64,000 nucleotides of DNA from Isoperla grammatica (GCA_945910005.1 OX246741.1:11411804-11475803); one strand, 5' to 3'; numbered from the stretch's first letter, positions 1 to 13,400 are shown. Program-made: numbers and translations. The notes: generated by a model not told the origin, from the letters alone.

Positions 1-366
1 AAATGTCAATTATAAAATCATTGTTTGTTCAGAACGAAGTAGAAAACTAAAACTATGAGTGTCCCCATCTTAGTTTTAATAACACATATTCTTATCGAAT
101 TGACGAGAGTTGGGCATATGTGTGTATGGGGAGAGGGGGGGGGGGCGATCCAGGAGGGATGTTTCCTTGATTGGTGGAGGCGCCAGGTTTGTCAACACGT
201 TCCATCCAACCGCATGATACCTGCGACGGCGCTCAATGCGTTGCCTACAACTATTTTAAGTTTTGGAAAACAGTTGTTTTTCATATAATCTTGTGTCAAT
301 ACAATTGAAGCTACGTTTTCTGAGCACAGTGGTACCAATATGATGATGCGAGTGTGACAAAGCTTG

Positions 367-372
367 TTTATT
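367..372 (-). promoter_or_regulatory. Candidate poly(A) signal AATAAA
   Basis: The first AATAAA I see on the minus strand after the stop codon. It would imply a ~820-bp 3' UTR containing both the MITE and the 5S-derived SINE. Short motif only; weak support. Confidence 0.25.
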
Positions 373-465
373 AAGTCAACCCCTCATTTGTATTACTACT
401 TTATTGTAATTAAGGCCAGTGTATGGCACAATGCCCTCTTTAGCCTGATAAGTGATGATTGGTGA

Positions 466-808
466 ATGATAATGAAGAAGGAAGGAGGGGAAGCCTGGTA
501 CCGGCACGTAGCTTACTCCTGTCGAAAAGTACCAAGGACATTATCGGCTTTACGTCTCATCCGAAAGGACGGTGTAACTTTGACCAGTCATATAGGTTCC
601 TCCACTAACCTGGACTGCCAAGCAGTTGACGAGAAGAACGAAGCTGTTACACAAGCTTTCGAACCCTCCAATCCGCTCTAACCAACAGCAACTAATGTTT
701 CAGAGGAGAGTGGTCACCCGTCCACCTCCTGACCTAGCCCGAGGTTGCTTAACTTGGGTGTTCGTATGGGAAACCGGCTAAGCGACCGCGGCTAAACCGT
801 TGGCTTTT
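466..808 (-). mobile_element. 5S rRNA-headed SINE-like element
   Basis: Read on the minus strand from about 806, the sequence begins GCCAACGGTTTAGCC and carries CACCCAAGTTAAGCAACCTC, GGGC and GGACGGGTGACC: recognisable blocks of 5S rRNA including its internal promoter region. It continues into an unrelated body with CTTTCGGATGAGACGTAAA, close to the 'CGGATGAGACGTTAAACCGA' tail seen in many invertebrate SINEs and LINEs. This matches 5S-derived (SINE3-type) retroposons. The downstream end is approximate. Confidence 0.65.
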
Positions 809-813
809 TGTAA

Positions 814-1180
814 GGGAGTATTCACGTGACGTCACATCGGCCATATTGGAGGCCACCTATAGTACTATTTCAAGTTTCATTTAGCTGTCAAAATAAAACG
901 AATAATATTGTTTACGGGGAAATATGACAACTTGAACACGTAGTCCCCCCGATAAAGTGTACGAAAATGATTAGTGTATGCTTTTGTAAACGATTAAAAT
1001 AGTAATCGAGACAAAAGAGTTTGTTTATGTTGATTTTAAGTAAGAATAGCAAACCAAAGTTAGAGAACAGTTGAATTTGCATCAAACGCCAGCTAAAACA
1101 TAGTAACAACGAACTACCAATCACATGCCATTCATTGTGGCCTCCAATGTGGCCACCATGCGCAATACGTGAATACACCC
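814..1180 (-). mobile_element. MITE family A, copy 1
   Basis: Terminal inverted repeats GGG(N)3ATTCACGT at both ends. The internal part matches, in reverse orientation, the copy at 45,754-46,043 (shared blocks: gacgtcacatcggccatatt, caagtttcatttagctg, accaatcacatgccat, ggccaccatgcgcaata). It is nonautonomous, with no coding capacity. It sits in the 3' UTR, 9 bp beyond the RhoGEF stop codon. Confidence 0.75.
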
Positions 1181-1189
1181 AATACGCGC

Positions 1190-1453
1190 TCAGTTCCAGG
1201 AAAACAGCCTACCCAGTTCGTCCGTGTTCTGCCCCGCGGGTGGCGCGTCCTCAGCGTCCGAGTCCCACTCGTCGTCGTCCTCGGAGTCTGTGGCGTCCTC
1301 GGCCGCGTCCTCGTCCTCAGCGCCGAACATCTCCAGGCTGGCCAACGTGCCGAAGCGCTTCAGCCCCCCCGAGGACAGCGCGCGGTAGGGGGGGTCTTGG
1401 TCGGGCAGGCTCTCGTCATCATCATCCTGCATCTCGGACAACTCCTCGTGCGT
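1190..1453 (-). CDS. Exon 15: terminal exon, acidic C-terminus and stop
   Basis: A 264-bp coding part behind acceptor TTTTCTTCCAG. Encodes THEELSEMQDDDDESLPDQD, then KRFGTLASLEMFG and a strongly acidic stretch (EDEDAAEDATDSEDDDEWDSD), ending GRLFSWN and TGA at 1,192-1,190. A cryptic donor-like GTAGGC lies 19 bp before the stop, so a further 3' exon outside this window cannot be fully excluded. The stop codon is only 9 bp from the end of an inserted MITE. Confidence 0.82.
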   Translation of the reverse strand, partial: THEELSEMQDDDDESLPDQDPPYRALSSGGLKRFGTLASLEMFGAEDEDAAEDATDSEDDDEWDSDAEDAPPAGQNTDELGRLFSWN

Positions 1454-4400
1454 CTGGAAGAAAAGTTTCTTACAATATTATTCACAAATATTTCCCCCAT
1501 TTTTCATGTTCATATTTTATAAAATTTGAATAAAATCTCAAAAAATCATGGCCTCAGTTAAGTAAGGCCCATCCACAATGATAATTAACACAGTAAGGTT
1601 TCAACGGATCGTTTTGGCTGATGAGAGCACGTTGTTGCTCATCAGCCAATAGGATTGGTTAAACTAAAACCTTACTGTTACTGTTAATGGTACTGTTATT
1701 GGGAACAAATTATTTTCTTCTGGGTTGTTGCGTCGTGTCGGTACAGAGTTTTCACTCCAGTGAAAGCTCTGTACCGACACGACGAAACAACCGCAACCAA
1801 CCCAGAAGAAAATAATCTGTTCCCATCTACGGGTCGTGAAAGCCTCCAACAACCTGTTACTGTTATTGTTACTGTTACTTTGGGGCATGGCTAATCCTTA
1901 ACATTTTCCGCCCTTCTTAGATTACTCCAAATCAACGTCTACCAACCATAGATTTTAAAGTCTCTATTATTATAAAGATACGTAATACAATCTAGTAAAC
2001 AATAAAAGTAGACGTTGAAGTGAAGTAAAAACCTCGCTTCTTACATGTTTTTTTTATACAATTAAATAGTCATACCAATTAGTTATCTGTGGTCATAACT
2101 CCTCTATAGACCCACCGAGTTCATACATCATCACTATAGGGTGTGTGTATTGTGCACTTGTCTGGTCTTAATTCAACCCATGACTCATTTAATGACTTTT
2201 ACTTTTAGAAAAAGTGCCGTTTATTGTAATGTGATGTTTCTTTGTTATGTATAATTATATGTGTCTATTTATTTTGTGATGATGTTTGTATGTTTTTTTA
2301 TTATATCCAATGTATTTCTGGTTGTATACACTGTGCTGGGATATATAAATAATAATAAATAACAATAATTATGTCAACCCCTTCGGCGCGTACTCACGTG
2401 CAGCGTGGTGTCTGGGGACCGGGACCCCGAGGAACCCCTCGCCGCCATCAGGGACATGTCCGCGTCCTCCCACTGGAACCCGGCGGTGCGACTGATGGTC
2501 TCGGGGGTCGGTGGAAGAACTGAGATCTGTTGAAGAGAAACCACATTACGTTAGTTATACCACAGGCTCGAAAGTGTATTGTCCTGTTTCCTAAATGGTG
2601 TATTTATTTACACAGTGTGATTTGTACAGAATACAAATATTGGTACAAACTATGCAAAATAACTAGACATACAAAAGGAAATATACATATACACTATACA
2701 ATATACATACTTAACTACAAAACTACAAAATACATTCAGAAATAACAATAAGGATGGGTCAGAGAAACGGGAATTTAAGTTTTTAATTATAAAAAAAATC
2801 TTGCAAAGTGTAGGAACGTTTCTAGTTTGTATTTAGAAAGTGGAAGAGATGTAGAATTTTTTACTAATTGAGGGAGTTTGTTATGATATTTACTTTAAAA
2901 TAAAATGCAAAAATATTTTATGTGACTGACGAAGTAAAGATGAGAGATAAGATCAGAATGCAGAACACAGATTATGACGTGGATACATTAGTAAACAAGC
3001 GCTTACATTAACATCAGTGTTTTATTGTATGCTGCTTTACGTCACAGTTTTTGCAAATCCCCGAGACGTTACCATTATATTCCCCTTCTGGGGTTCGGGG
3101 TATAATTAGATACAGAGTATTACCTCTGCCGTCGTAAGAGACAAGAGGCCCCTCTTTCCCTATCCTACCTTTAACTTCTTTGAATATTAGTCCTACTAGC
3201 CTACTTGTCCCTTTCCTACAATCTCCTCGATTGTCGAGCAAGTCGTTAAACAACAAGTAATGAAATCAATCACTATAATACTACGTTACTACTTTGCAGG
3301 TGCAAAATCCTACCTGTGAAAGCTCCGCGGGGGAGAAGGGGTCCTGCGAGGTCAGAGGACCCACCTGTGGAAGTTATGCGGGGAAGAAGGGGTCCTGCGA
3401 GGTCAGTGGACCCACCTGTGGAAGCTCCGCGGGGGAGAAGGGGTCCTGCATGATCTGGGGACCCACCTGTGGAAGCTCCGCGGGAGAGAAGGGGTCCTGC
3501 GAGGTCAGGGGACCCACCTGTGGAAGCTCCGCGGGGGAGAAGGGGTCCTACATGATCTGGGGACCCACCTGTGGAAGCTCCGCGGGAGAGAAGGGGTCCT
3601 GCATGATCTGGGGACCCACCTGTGGAAGCTCCGCGGGGGAGAAGGGGTCCTACGAGGTCAGGGAACCCACCTGTGGAAGCTCCGCGGGAGAGAAGGGGTC
3701 CTGCGAGGTCAGGGGACCCACCTGTGGAAGCTCCGCGGGGGAAAAGGGGTCCTGCATGATCTGGGGACCCACCTGTGGAAGCTCCGCGGGAGAGAAGGGG
3801 TCCTGCGAGGTCAGGGGACCCACCTGTGGAAGCTCCGCGGGAGAGAAGGGGTCCTACGAGGTCAGGGGACCCACCTGTGGAAGCTCCGCGGGAGAGAAGG
3901 GGTCCTGCATGATCTGGGGACCCACCTGTGGAAGCTCCGCGGGGGAGAAGGGGTCCTACGAGGTCAGGGAACCCACCTGTGGAAGCTCCGCGGGGGAGAA
4001 GGGGTCCTGCATGATCTGGGGACCCACCTGTGGAAGCTCCGCGGGGGAGAAGGGGTCCTGCATGATCTGGGGACCCACCTGTGGAAGCTCCGCGGGAGAG
4101 AAGGGGTCTTGCATGATCTGGGGACCCACCTGTGGAAGCTCCGCGGGGGAGAAGGGGTCTTGCATGATCTGGGGACCCACCTGTGGAAGCTCCGCGGGGG
4201 AGAAGGGGTCCTGCGAGGTCAGGGGACCCACCTGTGGAAGCTCCGCGGGAGAGAAGGGGTCCTGCGAGGTCAGGGAACCCACCTGTGGAAGCTCCGCGGG
4301 AGAGAAGGGGTCCTGCGAGGTCAGGGAACCCACCTGTGGAAGCTCAGCGGGAGAGAAGGGGTCCTGCGAGGTCAGGGAACCCACCTGTGGATACTCAGCG

Positions 4401-7400
4401 GGAGAGAAGGGGTCCTGCGAGGTCAGGGGACCCACCTGTGGATACTCAGCGGGAGAGAAGGGGTCCTGCGAGGTCAGGGAACCCACCTGTGGATACTCAG
4501 CGGGAGAGAAGGGGTCCTGCGAGGTCAGGGAACCCACCTGTGGATACTCAGCGGGAGAGAAGGGGTCCTGCGAGGTCAGGGAACCCACCTGTGGATACTC
4601 AGCGGGAGAGAAGGGGTCCTGCGAGGTCAGGGAACCCACCTGTGGATACTCAGCGGGAGAGAAGGGGTCCTGCGAGGTCAGGGAACCCACCTGTGGATAC
4701 TCAGCGGGAGAGAAGGGGTCCTGCGAGGTCAGGGAACCCACCTGTGGATACTCAGCGGGAGAGAAGGGGTCCTGCGAGGTCAGGGGACCCACCTGTGGAA
4801 GCTCCGCGGGGGAGAAGGGGTCCTGCATGGTCTGGGGTCCGAGTCCGATGGTCGCCCCCAGCGCCGACATCCCCATCATCATGAGCGGACCCCAGTTGTC
4901 GTTCTCGTCCTCGTAGTCGGGCTCGTCGTCTAGTGCGCAACGGTCACCGGTAGGGGTGGGGTTGTTGTTGTTGTTGTTGGCCAGACAGGTCTTGTGGCAC
5001 TCGCGGCACATGGCCACCGCTGCGGCCTGGTCACAGCCGCCCGACTTGACCGTCACCTAGACACAAGCACAGCCTTGTTGATTGGAACATCGTGACCCCT
5101 GCACACAGTCGTCTAACTTTGCACAAGGTCTACTTAATCTCCGCCTAGCGAAGGCTCGTCAAACTCGCAAACCTTGTGCTTGGGTTACCTGCCAAGTTAG
5201 ACGGCGAGTTCGACGAGTCAAGTAGACATTGACACAAGCAGAGCCTTGCTTGAACAGTTGGAATGATCTGAGAAAAGAACTAACATCAATTGCCTATAAC
5301 CTTAATTAAAAGAAAGACAATGAAGTAAGAAGTTGGCGTTATCAATAAAATATATCGACACAAATAATAAAATCAATGGTTCTGAAAAAATAAAATATGT
5401 CAGCCTACAAACAGCAGCCGATTGTCTTTATTACCAACAACCTGTCCCCTCCCACCTTCTCCCCCCTCACCTGGCTGTCCACACTGCGCGTGGGGCTGCG
5501 CTCCGTACTCCTCGAGTGAGACCCCTCCGTGTCCGAGACGACAAACTCCTCCATCTGACTGTCACTGCGCGGCGGCATGACGCCGATCAGCTGTAGTTGC
5601 TCGCTCCGCCGCCTGAGCGTCGCCGGCGACCACACTTCCGGTTCCGGTTCCTCTTCTGGCGTCACCTCACCGCCGCCCAGTTGGCCCTTCATCCACTGCG
5701 AGAGATGGAGGGCGCTGCCTTTGCTCGCGCCCGACTTGCCCAGTTGGCGACACTTGTGCTCGATAAGTTCGTCGAGATGCCGCTGGGAGTCGCCTAGGGA
5801 CTTGCATTCCGGCAACAACGGGGTCTGCAACGGCATCAACAGTGCACATTTGTGCTGAGAGTCTTTGTCACTTCGTCTACAGTCTTCACTACCTAATTGA
5901 TGACCGCAGAGAAACTGGTTTCAGATCGGAGGACGCACGGAGAAACGAGTCTGGTGCTGACGTCGTAGCCGAGTGACGTCACGCGCGATCAAAGGTGGAT
6001 TCCCGACTTGTACGTCTACGTTGAACTCACACCGATGAACCGATCAGATTCTGTGCTGCCGAACGCGGCTTCATTCTGATTGGTTCGTTGGTGTTGCGTT
6101 CGACTTTCTTGGCTCTTCGACGCGCAAGTCGAGGACTCACCAAAAAAACGAGTATTGTTTTGGTACTTTTAGCGTTAGGTTGATATTGGAAATAGTGAGT
6201 ACATAATAAATGTCGGTATTGTAGCAAAGTTCACTCCGCTGGAAACAAGCAGTTCATGGAAATCTGTTGAAAGAATTTCGCCGTCAGCACCCGACTTGTT
6301 TCCGTGTGTCCCTTTTGGTATAAATTATCGAGGATGCTTGAATCGACTACCCCACATCACTCGAGATGTGTTCGTTTGCTCTGAGACTCCAACACCATCT
6401 TGTTTCTGGTCGTTCTGTGTGGTGACTTGTAGACTCGGAGTACGGTTAGAGCAACGTCCACCATTCTAGTTCTGCTCCAAGGGAGGCAGAGCAAACGAAC
6501 ACCAGTTTCTCTGGGCATCAGTGATCTCTATACTTAAAGCAAGCTCCACTTGTCTATGTGATTTTAGAACAAGTTGTTGCTTTGCTAAATAGCATATTTT
6601 CAGTTCGTTAGATCAATCTAGTGATAAAACTAAACTAGTTTTAGCTAGTTTACTATCACGCCTGAGTTTGTTACCGTGAGAGAGTATAATGATTGAGAGT
6701 GAGGTATATGTGAGAGGGGCTCATCTAAAGTCAAGCTGAGCAAAATCAACTCAACTAGTGTCTAGAATATTGTTACAACAACCATCATACAATGCAAAGG
6801 GAAATAGTTTAAATAACGCGTTCAATTGTTTTTACTCAGTTGACAATAAATGAAGCGAATAAGGAAAAAGAGTGATTTCAAATATTAAATTACTGTATTT
6901 TAAAATATAAATAGATAAACGAGGACATAACATTAACTTAATATATTAAATAACTACATCTAAAATTCCATACACTATTATCTTTCGAATATCATACATC
7001 TAAACTGTAAATAACAATGAACACTAATGAAAGGTATTAATAAAACTATGTTCACGTATTCGTCTAATGACTAGACCTTATTAACTAAGTCAAAACATTA
7101 AAGGTAACAGTTTTAAATAATCTAACTATAAATAACACAGTCTTAAACTATGATAACAAGTGAGTAGGCCAACTCTACAGCCAGATTTGTCACAACAGTG
7201 TAACACCTTATACATGCGCTATAGCAACTGTGTCAACAGTGGCATTATTATCTAGAAACTACGTCAAATAACAAACAATTGTACTTTGATGCCTTTACCT
7301 TATGTAGACGACAGTTTCCTTTGCTATGAGATTGTTAACAACTGATTGACAACATATTGGTACTGTCGTTTTGTTGTTGCTATGAGATTGTGAACTGCCA

Positions 7401-10400
7401 ACTGTGATTGTGAGAGACAACTGTTTTTACATTGGTTCTGCGGTTTTGGATTTGTTGCTGCATTGAGATGTTGAATGGTGATTAATTGTGGTTATTAACT
7501 GATTACATATTGGTTGGTTTTGTTGTTGCTATGAGATTGTGAATTGTGATTGTTGTAACCAACTGATTACACAATGGTTGGTTTTGTTGTTGCTATGAGA
7601 TTGTGAATTGTGATTGTTGAAACCAACTGATTACACAATGGTTGGTTTTGTTGTTGCTATGAGATTGTGAATTGTGATTGTTGTAACCAACTGATTACAC
7701 AATGATTGGTTTTGTTGTTGCTATGAGATTGTGAATTGTGATTGTTGAAACCAACTGATTACACAATGGTTGGTTGTGTTGTTGCTATGAGATTGTGAAT
7801 TGTGATTGTTGTAACCAACTGATAACACATGAGTACTGTCGTTTTGTTTTTATTGTTCACTGTTTACACAAAAATACATATCATTAAATATACCATATTA
7901 TATAATGTGCGATTGGTAAAAATATATTGATCAATTGCATCACCAGTTAAAGAAAATGTTTTCTAAATATTTGATTGAATGCATGTGCAGATATTCTGGA
8001 TGGAGTAGAAAGATATTTTATTACTTATTTGTTTCGTTGAAAGTGGTATAAGATCTTCATTTAAACACATAATAATACTCATACAACTTGGTAAACGTTT
8101 GTTCTCATCAACAACAACTACCCTAAGCGGAATATAACAGCCCTCGATTAAAGCGCTCCGGTTACATACATACAATATTTCTCTGTAAGCTCTTCATAAG
8201 TAAAATGGACGTTTGACATTACATTAATTAATACGTTTTTACAATGTTTACGATGAAATGCGATTAACATTCATGGGTTGGCAAGCGTGGGCGCCGTGGC
8301 GTGTGTTAGAATAGTGGTTGGTAGTCCTGATTATACATTATGTCTGTGCGTTGAGCGGTTAACATGGAGGGAGACACTTCTTGGAGCAAACACAGGCTTT
8401 ACAAAACTATCAGAATCAGGAGCAACGGTATTATTGTCTCTTCACTAAGAAACAAATCTAAACACCAAATTATTTCAAAGAGGGTTTACAAAAACATCAA
8501 TGTACTGTCCGTAGAACAACATCACCAGTAGGCTGGTGTCACACCAGTACATACAGAGTCGCAATCTTGTTATAAAATAGTGAATTAATTAATGAAAGAA
8601 ATGCAAATGGTGGCGGATCTTCGCGTTTCTAACGCCTCGATTGTAAAATGTTTCAGTAATATATTCTCCTGTACCAATACTAAATACGCCCATGTCTTGT
8701 ATTTACGCTGCCTTATAGCAAAGCTAGATTATTTTGAATGAGAATTCTTAATGAAGTACTTGTTAGTACTTTCAAAGTTGAATAAGTAGGCCTAAGCATT
8801 TTTAATGGACTCTCGTTGAATATAGGAGATTTGATGCGGAGAGCAATAAGACTTAAAGTTCGTCTGTATCCAAGATGCACGCCGGTAAAGAGGACTCCTC
8901 AAAGGGCGGCTTATTTCCCGCTCACTGTGCAAGGTTGTAAACGTCAAGCTTGTCACCAGGAAGGATGCACAGTTTTAAAAAAAAAAGTGACCACCAATAA
9001 TATCTATTCAAATAAGAAAAACACCCACTTGACAATAGGAAGACGGGGGCTCAGGATTCTGTCCCTTTTCAAAGGGTCGACCATAATTATCTCTTGCTTC
9101 GACGGTCCATGTGGGGGTTGCCCAAGAAAGGGGATGATTGACAGCATAAGTCTCCAACAATAAGAAACAGTTCCTTTTAGTTCTCATTTTGCCGGCGTGT
9201 ATCTTGAATCGGGACAGACTATAGATATGTTGACTGACAAATAGTCATCACACTTGAATGTGACTGAATGGTCGCTACCATTGACGTTACGGGTGGTCAA
9301 CCGTTTGATTGTCCTGTACGTCGTCGCTGTCTGTACCCAACCAAGCTAGGAACCTACTTTACCCGTGTATCTCCTCTATTGGTCGGCCGTTTTTTCATAA
9401 CTTACGGTCAAGATTCTGCTGATAAAATTCTAGTATTCCGAAACAATATAGTATCAACCATCATTTGTGTTCAAGTCAACACAATTTGCCAACAGGCATA
9501 GTAGTTTCAGAAAAGCAATATTGCAAATGGTCGACACAAAATGGTGGGTGGAGTAACTACTAAGTATTATATGTTAGGAGGGATGCGCGCGCATCTGCAA
9601 ACAGTGTGACGTCAACAAACGCGCCTAGTCAAGAAGTCAGTGCAAGATAGATAGGCTGTTCGGAGCAGCCTGAAGATAATGTGATATATCACATTGAAAC
9701 GTCGGGATGGATGGGGTAAGTGCAAACCCACATTATGTAAACACTCGCGTGATACCACAGAAACTATAGTTCCATTATAATATAAATACATTTCGGTATT
9801 TTATTGCATTTAAGTAAAATGCTTGCCATATGTACGAAAGATGCTGGTGGCTATAAAATATACATTTGAAACATATTGCGTCTTTAGTTGCTTGAGTCAA
9901 ATTAGGGGGTGGGGCCATTATACAAGTCATAATGTGTTCCCACTGATTGTGTTGATTAAACTACTGATTGCTCATTGGTCTGTAAAGGATTACAACAGTT
10001 ATATCAGTACATTATTATACACGCCAACACGATCTAGCGAACAGGTTATACATTTGTGTGAGAGATCTGTCAAGTCAACACAATTTGACAACAGGCATAG
10101 TAGTTTCAGAAAAGCAATATTGCAAACGGTCGACACCAAATGGTAGATAGAGTTACTATAAGAAACATCTGTTGAATGCTGTGACGTATATGAATGAAGC
10201 TCTGTTGGCCAATTGACGTTGACTTGTCAGCGTACTATGAAAACACGAGTATCTAGCGGAGTGTATGGGGTTGGAAAACAAGTGTTCTGTGTGCGTTTAT
10301 GCGACAACTCGCATGTTCGTAGAAGAAGAAAGGGGACGTGGGGCTCAGGTACAAGGAGTGTTCCAGCTCTCTAGAGAGCGTCCAGTAGATTGTGCAGCGT

Positions 10401-13400
10401 AGGCCCCGACATGCATTAAACTGTTATTTGTGATCTAGGAGTCAAGGCGCCCAGCCGGGGTTCGATTTCCAGTCGGGATTGTTCTTAATTTCTGGATTTC
10501 CCAACAAATCCACCCACGAGACTGTTTCCCCAATAAATATCTAGCCAATCACCTGTACACAGTCTTCTTCCTCGCCTTCCCATAGGTATTGAATTTTAGT
10601 CGAAGTTGCAAACTTTTGGCTAAGAAATATCTGCTAGGTCAAATCTGATTGGTAGTGCATGGGAAGATTGCCTTGTCAAACTTATCAAATAGAATACGAT
10701 TTCTACCGTACACCCCCAATCAAGATAGGCGGGGAGGGGAATGAAGGCTCATCGCGAGGACGAGCGTGACAGACGCCGGAGGTTGAGGGGAGGGGGTAAG
10801 CACGTATACCGGACACCTCAGAGGGCAGGGGAAGGGACGCCTACCGCGAGGACGAGCGCGACAGACGCCGGAGGGTGAGGGCGTCTGGCGAGGGGAGGCG
10901 GGGGGTCAGCACGACTACCGGACGCCTCAGAGGGCAGGGGAATGGAGGCTTATCGCGAGGACGAACGCGACAGACGCCGAAGAGTTAGGGGAGGGGGTCA
11001 GCTCGTCTACCGGACACCTCAGAGGGCAGGGGAAGGGAGGCCTACCGCGAGGACGAGCGCGACAGACGCCGGAGGGTGAGGGGAGGGGGTCAGCACGTCT
11101 ACCGGACGCCCCAGAGGGAGGGGAAGGAAGGCCTACCGCGAGGACGAGCGCGACAGACGCCGGAGGGTGAGGGGAGGGGGTCAGCACGTCTACCGGACGC
11201 CCCAGAGGGAGGGGAAGGAAGGCCTACCGCGAGGACGAGCGCGACAGACGCCGGAGGGTGAGGGCGTCGGGCGAGGGGAGGCGGGGGGTCAGCTCGTCTA
11301 CCGGACGCACCTGACGTCGCGAGAGAGAGTCCAGCGTCGCGACGGAGAGCGTCGTGGGCTGGTCAGGAGAGTCGAGGGGGCTGCTGGTCGGGGTGCCGCC
11401 TCTCGCCGTGTTCAAGTAGATTCTGGAACCACCATCAACGTACTTAGCTTACGCTCAACACAGACATTAATGCAGCCGCTGAGGAACAAGATTAGTTTGT
11501 CAAGAAATACAACACTGAAAGCCAGAATTGCGCAAGAAAACATCATGACTTTGACGATATCTTAATATAGTGAGCTCAAGTGCCTCTAGATGAAATGCTC
11601 AGAAAAGAACCGAAGGAGATAAGTTGACGAAATGCACAGCTATCTTTATACTGTGCATTCAAAATTGTCATCTAGATGGTTGTGAATGCCGTGAGTAACT
11701 ATATCTTGATACTGTGAGTAAAGCCTGTATTACACGGTCAAACTTTTTCATCCAACTCCTTGAATTCAAGGACAAAAGCGCATCAAAAACAGTCAGTATG
11801 TAGTCAAATACAACAATAGGAATTATTTATTGATGCGCTTTTGTCCTTGAATTCAAGGAGTTGGATGAAAAAGTTTGACCGTGTAATACAGGCTTAAAGC
11901 TCAACATCTGGAGGACAGTAGATGGTGTGAGTAAAGCTCATCATCTATAGAGGGCAGTGAAAGATATGAGTAAAGCTCATCTTCTAGTGGGCAGTAAATA
12001 CTGTGAGTAAAGCTCATCTAGATGGCAGTGAATGGTGTGAGTGAAGCTCATCTAGAGGGCAGTGCATTGCGTGAGTAAAGCTCATGTAGAGGGCAGTGAA
12101 TGGTGTGAGTAAAGCTCATCTAGATGGGCAGTGAATGGTGTGAGTAAAGCTCATCTTCTAGCTGGCAGTGAATGGTGTGAGAGAAGCTCATCTAGAGGGC
12201 AGTGAATGGTGTGAGAGAAGCTCATCTAGAGGGCAGAGAATGGTGTGAGTAAAGCTCATCTAGAGGGCAGTGAATGGTGTGAGAGAAGCTCATCTAGAGG
12301 GCAGTGAATGGTGTGAGAGAAGCTCATCTAGAGGGCAGAGAATGGTGTGAGTAAAGCTCATCTAGAGGGCAGAGAATGGTGTGAGAGAAGCTCATCTAGA
12401 GGGCAGAGAATGGTGTGAGTAAAGCTCATCTAGAGGGCAGAGAATGGTGTGAGAGAAGCTCATCTAGAGGGCAGTGAATGGTGTGAGTAAAGCTCATCAT
12501 CTGTAGAGGGCAGTGAATAGTGTGAGTGCAGCTCATCTAGAGGGCAGTGAATGGTGTGAGTGAAGCTCATCTAGAGGGCAGTGAATGGTGTTAGTGAAGC
12601 TCATCTAGAGGGCAGTGAATTGTGTGAGTAAAGCTCATCTTCTAGAGAGCAGTGAATTGTGTGAGTAAAGCTCATCTTCTAGAGAGCAGTGAATTGTGTG
12701 AGTAAAGCTCATCTTCTAGAGAGCAGTGAATTGTGTGAGTAAAGCTCATCTTCTAGAGGGCAGTGAATGGTGTGAGTAAAGCTCATCTAGACGGCAGTGA
12801 ATGGTGTTAGTGAAGCTCATCTAGAGGGCAGTGAATTGTGTGAGTAAAGCTCATCTTCTAGAGAGCAGTGAATGGTGTGAGTAAAGCTCATCTAGACGGC
12901 AGTGAATGGTGTGAGTGAAGCTCATCATCTGTAGAGGGCAGTGAATGGTGTGAAGCTCATCTAGAGGGCAGTGAATGGTGTGAGAGAAGCTCATCTAGAG
13001 GGCAGTGCATGGTGTGAGTAAAGCTCATCTAGAGGGCAGTGAATGGTGTGAGTAAAGCTCATCTAGAGGGCAGTGAATGGTGTGAGTGAAGCTCATCATC
13101 TGTAGAGGGCAGTGAATGGTGTGAAGCTCATCTAGAGGGCAGTGAATGGTGTGAGAGAAGCTCATCTAGAGGGCAGTGAATGGTGTGAGTAAAGCTCATC
13201 TAGACGGCAGTGAATGGTGTGAGTGAAGCTCATCATCTGTAGAGGGCAGTGAATGGTGTGAAGCTCATCTAGAGGGCAGTGAATGGTGTGAGAGAAGCTC
13301 ATCTAGAGGGCAGTGCATGGTGTGAGTAAAGCTCATCTAGAGGGCAGTGAATGGTGTGAGAGAAGCTCATCTAGAGGGCAGTGAATGGTGTGAGTGAAGC

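Noticed and set aside
3956..4792. Extending exon 13 through 16 units as a 17-residue protein repeat
   Set aside because: The next exon joins in phase directly from the first donor, and downstream units have stops. Retention remains possible as an isoform but is not the simplest model.
3294..4916. 540-codon open frame on the plus strand over the 51-bp array (repeated CGSSAGEKGS)
   Set aside because: The unit is a multiple of three without stops in several frames, so long frames on both strands follow automatically. The minus strand carries the true exon boundary; the plus frame has no non-repeat coding sequence.
5471..5876. Exon 12 starting at 5,876 (acceptor CTGTAG) joined directly to exon 10
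   Set aside because: It also keeps frame, but only if exon 11 is skipped. Exon 11 has good splice sites, joins smoothly after the PH helix and leads in phase to the acceptor at 5,855. It could be an alternative isoform.
8816..9163. Plus-strand 115-codon frame
   Set aside because: Composition and context give no support; intronic to the minus-strand gene and probably chance.
10927..11261. Short open frames in the 91-bp array
   Set aside because: GC-rich repeat shadows with no splice context; only the segment 11,311-11,422 shows exon signals.
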